A stretch of DNA of 64,000 nt from Enterobacter huaxiensis. Its GTDB lineage: Bacteria > Pseudomonadota > Gammaproteobacteria > Enterobacterales > Enterobacteriaceae. Positions 58,189 through 64,000 of this stretch are shown here, one piece after another. The notes beneath the pieces were generated by a model. That model searched no databases, was not told the origin of the DNA, and saw only the letters and a program-made list of their open reading frames with translations. The stretch is taken from the NCBI RefSeq assembly GCF_003594935.2, contig NZ_CP043342.1, positions 2,852,001 to 2,916,000 on the forward strand. Reading direction: 5' to 3'. Each line of letters opens with the position of its first letter. Within the stretch, counting starts at the first letter, position 1. A program made the position numbers and the translations under genes.

Positions 58189-59100
58189 CTAATCGGTAAG
58201 ATGAAGGAATGCGGCTCCGCGCATGCCTCCCGCGTCCCCGTGTCGCGCGCGTTCAATACGCGGCACGCGGGCGACCGGCAGTAAATGTCGTGGCAAACGC
58301 CCGGACAACCGTTCCGTAATCGCAGTAAAGTTTGACAGCCCGCCGCCAATCACCAGCAAATCCGGGTCGACGATGGTCAGGATATTCCCGAGGCACACCG
58401 CCAGCAGATCGAGATAGCGCTCGACGTGCTCCCGCGCCTGCGCATCCCCCTGCTCCCACAGGGTTATGATTTGGGGGGCGTCAAGTTTCTGATGATAGAA
58501 GTGTTCATAAAGCCATGCAAACCCACCGCCTGAGAGATAGTTCTCAATGCAGCCGTGTTGGCCGCAGCCACAGCGGGTCAGCGGGAAATCACGTCCGACG
58601 ACCTCCAGCGCATCCACCGGCAGGCGGATATGGCCAAATTCGCCGGTGATATAGCTGCGCCCGGTTATCGGTTTGCCGTTTATGACGATCCCGCCGCCGA
58701 CGCCCGTGCCGAGGATCAGCCCCATGACCAGCGGATACTGGCGAAACTCATCGTCCCAGGCTTCTGACAGCGTAAAGCAGTTAGCATCGTTGTCTAAACG
58801 CACGTCGCGTTCGAGGAGAGCAGAGAGATCGGCGCGCAGCGGTTTGCCGCTGGCAGCAGGAACGTTGGCAGCGTACAGCGTGCCGTCGTCCGTTTCGGGC
58901 ATACCGGGAATACCAACGCCGACGCTGCCTTTGACGCCAAAGCGTTCATCCGCCTGCCTCACCAGCGCGGCAATGGCGTTTAAAAATTCATCGTAGCTTT
59001 CGCGCGGCGTGGGAACGCGGGTTTCCCACTGCAGTTTGAGATCCTCATCAAACACGCCGAGCGCAATTTTGGTGCCGCCAATATCAAATCCGTAATACAT
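58189..59100 (-). CDS. nagK: N-acetyl-D-glucosamine kinase NagK
   Basis: This 303-residue ROK-family kinase phosphorylates GlcNAc released during peptidoglycan recycling. The ATP-binding start [17 protein letters not shown], the sugar-binding GEFGHIRLP and the ROK zinc motif [15 protein letters not shown] are intact. Length is the same as E. coli. It lies 53 bp after lolE and 15 bp before cobB in one strand cluster (lolCDE-nagK-cobB). Confidence 0.96.
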   Translation of the reverse strand: MYYGFDIGGTKIALGVFDEDLKLQWETRVPTPRESYDEFLNAIAALVRQADERFGVKGSVGVGIPGMPETDDGTLYAANVPAASGKPLRADLSALLERDVRLDNDANCFTLSEAWDDEFRQYPLVMGLILGTGVGGGIVINGKPITGRSYITGEFGHIRLPVDALEVVGRDFPLTRCGCGQHGCIENYLSGGGFAWLYEHFYHQKLDAPQIITLWEQGDAQAREHVERYLDLLAVCLGNILTIVDPDLLVIGGGLSNFTAITERLSGRLPRHLLPVARVPRIERARHGDAGGMRGAAFLHLTD

Positions 59101-59153
59101 AACGCATTCCTCTTTTAACCTGGCGGCCCGTAAGCCGCTAGATCATGACGTAA

Positions 59154-62345
<3,192 letters not shown>

Positions 62346-62551
62346 TTAAGCGTAAATGACTGAAACCGTAAGCTTTGGTAATCATTTTTCCGAAAAATTC
62401 AGATAAATCAGGATGCTAGTTCTCAATACTTAACCCTGCAGCCTCCACCTTTTCCGAAAATCGTCTTGATACAGACTGTTACCCGTTACATCCCGGCCTC
62501 GTTTTAGAACAATTGCCCGTTCGTTTATGGCAAAACAGGTCAACGTTACCG

Positions 62552-63625
62552 ATGAAACAAAAAGCATTATGGATTAATCAGATAAAAGGGCTGTGCATCT
62601 GCCTGGTGGTGATCTACCACTCGGTTATCACCTTTTATCCTCATCTGAACGGGCTGCAGCACCCGCTGTCTGGCCTTCTCGCCAAATGCTGGGTCTATTT
62701 TAACCTCTATCTCGCGCCGTTCCGCATGCCGGTGTTTTTCTTTATATCTGGCTACCTGATTCGACGCTACATCGATGAGGTAGACTGGCGCACCAGCCTC
62801 GACAAGCGGATCTGGAGCATTGTCTGGGTCCTGGCGCTGTGGGGCGTTTTACAGTGGCAGGCGCTAAGCCACCTCAACGCCTGGCTCGCTCCCGAGCGCG
62901 AGCTGGCTACCTCCTCGAATGCGGCCTATGCCGACTCGCTAGCCGGTTTTATCCGCGGCATGCTCACCGCCAGCACCAGCCTGTGGTATCTGTACGCGCT
63001 GGTGGTCTATTTCACCCTGTGCAAACTGCTGAGCCGCTGGAAGCTGCCGATGCTGGGCCTTCTGGCTTTGGCGAGCGTCGCGATTAACTTCCTGCCGCTT
63101 CCGTGGTGGGGAATGAACAGCGTCGTACGTAATATGATCTACTACAGCATGGGCGCGTGGTACGGCGCACAGCTCATGACGTGGATGAAAGGGCTGGAGA
63201 TGCGTCGCGTCTGGCTGGCGGCGATCGCGTTCGGTGCCGTCTCCGTGGCGCTATGGTTTGCTAACGTCCCGCTGCTGCTCTCCCTGCTGTCGATTGTGCT
63301 GATCATGAAGCTCTTTTACAGCCTTGAGCAACGCTATGCCGTTCACCCCGGCAACCTGCTGAACGTGGTGGGCTCCAACACTATCGCCATTTACACTACC
63401 CACCGCATCCTGATTGAGGCGTTCAGCCTGATCCTGATCGGTGAAATGAATGCCGGATACTGGCCGGTCTGGGCCGAGTTAACGCTGATTCTGGTCTATC
63501 CGTTTGTCAGCCTGCTGGTCTGCACGCTGGTGGGGCTGGGAGCGCGTAAGCTCTCTACCGCGCTGTTCGGCGACCTGTTCTTCTCCCCTCCCGCCCGGCT
63601 CTCGCCGCTTTCAGCGACGCGCTAG
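62552..63625 (+). CDS. ycfT: YcfT, acyltransferase-family inner-membrane protein
   Basis: This 357-residue protein, identical in length to E. coli YcfT, has ten or more hydrophobic helices of the acyltransferase-3 type, with the catalytic-site His in ICLVVIYHSVITFYPHL and RMPVFFFISGYLIRRY. The function is unknown. The start at 62552 gives MKQKALWINQIKG; upstream codons in frame from 62513 lack a ribosome-binding site. It is divergent from lolC and followed by a terminator. Confidence 0.93.
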   Translation: MKQKALWINQIKGLCICLVVIYHSVITFYPHLNGLQHPLSGLLAKCWVYFNLYLAPFRMPVFFFISGYLIRRYIDEVDWRTSLDKRIWSIVWVLALWGVLQWQALSHLNAWLAPERELATSSNAAYADSLAGFIRGMLTASTSLWYLYALVVYFTLCKLLSRWKLPMLGLLALASVAINFLPLPWWGMNSVVRNMIYYSMGAWYGAQLMTWMKGLEMRRVWLAAIAFGAVSVALWFANVPLLLSLLSIVLIMKLFYSLEQRYAVHPGNLLNVVGSNTIAIYTTHRILIEAFSLILIGEMNAGYWPVWAELTLILVYPFVSLLVCTLVGLGARKLSTALFGDLFFSPPARLSPLSATR

Positions 63626-63632
63626 CCCGCTT

Positions 63633-63661
63633 CACGCCCCCTGTTTCGGGGGCGTGTTTTC
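63633..63661 (+). terminator. ycfT terminator
   Basis: CACGCCCCC-TGTTTC-GGGGGCGTG followed by TTTT: nine-bp stem, ahead of mfd. Confidence 0.85.
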
Positions 63662-63775
63662 CCTCCGTGCGGTTACGGTTTGCTAATGCAAAACGATCGA
63701 GGATAATAAAGGCATTGCGTATCAGAGATATGCCCCAATACTGTGGGTATATCCATAAGAGACTCTGACATAGCC

Positions 63776-64000
63776 ATGCCTGAACACTATCGTTATTCCT
63801 TGCCAGTCAAAGCGGGCGACCAGCGCCAGCTGGGTGAACTCACGGGGGCAGCCTGCGCCACGCTGGTGGCAGAAATCGCTGAGCGACATCCTGGCCCGGT
63901 CATTCTGGTTGCACCGGATATGCAAAATGCCCTGCGCCTGCACGATGAAATTCGCCAGTTCACCGATAATCTGGTGTTCAGCCTCGCCGACTGGGAAACG
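63776..64000 (+). CDS. mfd: Transcription-repair coupling factor Mfd, 5' part only
   Basis: The first 75 codons encode MPEHYRYSLPVKAGDQRQLG and continue with the E. coli Mfd N-terminal UvrB-homology domain, including VAPDMQNALRLHDEI. The gene runs off the right edge (E. coli Mfd has 1,148 residues). Mfd removes stalled RNA polymerase and recruits UvrA. It has the same neighbour, ycfT, as in E. coli. Confidence 0.93.
   Translation, partial: MPEHYRYSLPVKAGDQRQLGELTGAACATLVAEIAERHPGPVILVAPDMQNALRLHDEIRQFTDNLVFSLADWET

Overview
The window is enterobacterial chromosome. Nearly every gene has a close Escherichia coli counterpart of the same length, and most are in E. coli order, but several accessory genes differ. 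Gene content and REP-type repeats point to Enterobacter or a close relative (Lelliottia, Leclercia). This assignment comes from recognising proteins by eye, not from a search. I see no rRNA, tRNA, prophage, insertion sequence or CRISPR array; the only mobile-type gene is a REP-associated transposase.

Layout. (1) 1-6.3 kb: 3' end of ydjZ, the ynjBCD ABC transporter, the triple-rhodanese ynjE, ynjF, and a ynjA-like gene. (2) 6.3-17.6 kb: nudG, ynjH, gdhA, topB-selD, ydjA, sppA, ansA-pncA and a secreted GH18 chitinase. (3) 17.6-26.9 kb: yeaC, msrB, gapA, yeaD, yeaE, mipA, yeaGH, yeaK and the 34-residue yoaI. (4) 27.1-30.6 kb: an accessory sugar operon (GPH-type symporter plus GH31 glycosidase). 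(5) 30.6-36.9 kb: yeaL, nimR/nimT, an orphan glutamine-amidotransferase-like gene, yeaO, an unknown gene, yoaF, dgcP, the micro-genes yoaK and yoaJ, and yeaQ. (6) 37.0-40.7 kb: a RyhB-type small RNA with a Fur-box-like promoter, two divergent CSS-type EAL phosphodiesterases, and a ymjA-like gene. (7) 40.8-51.8 kb: icd, rluE, nudJ, mnmA-hflD-purB, phoPQ, roxA, a RAYT transposase between REP elements, and pepT. (8) 52.1-64.0 kb: potABCD, an EAL/HDOD protein, cobB-nagK, lolCDE, ycfT, and the 5' end of mfd.

Signalling. One diguanylate cyclase, two EAL phosphodiesterases and an EAL/HDOD protein make cyclic-di-GMP a recurring theme. yoaI carries a textbook Pho box on its own strand, and phoPQ carries a textbook PhoP box; YoaI is reported in E. 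coli to link PhoB to PhoQ. gapA has a perfect CRP site, yeaG a perfect sigma-54 promoter, and purB an in-gene PurR-operator-like sequence at codons 62-67.

Main oddities. potA has a one-base deletion just after the expected start codon. The GATase-like gene has a 12-bp hairpin that would bury its ribosome-binding site. A terminated transcript candidate lies upstream of dgcP. The E. coli 40-min block (yeaQ side) is joined to the 25-min block (icd side).
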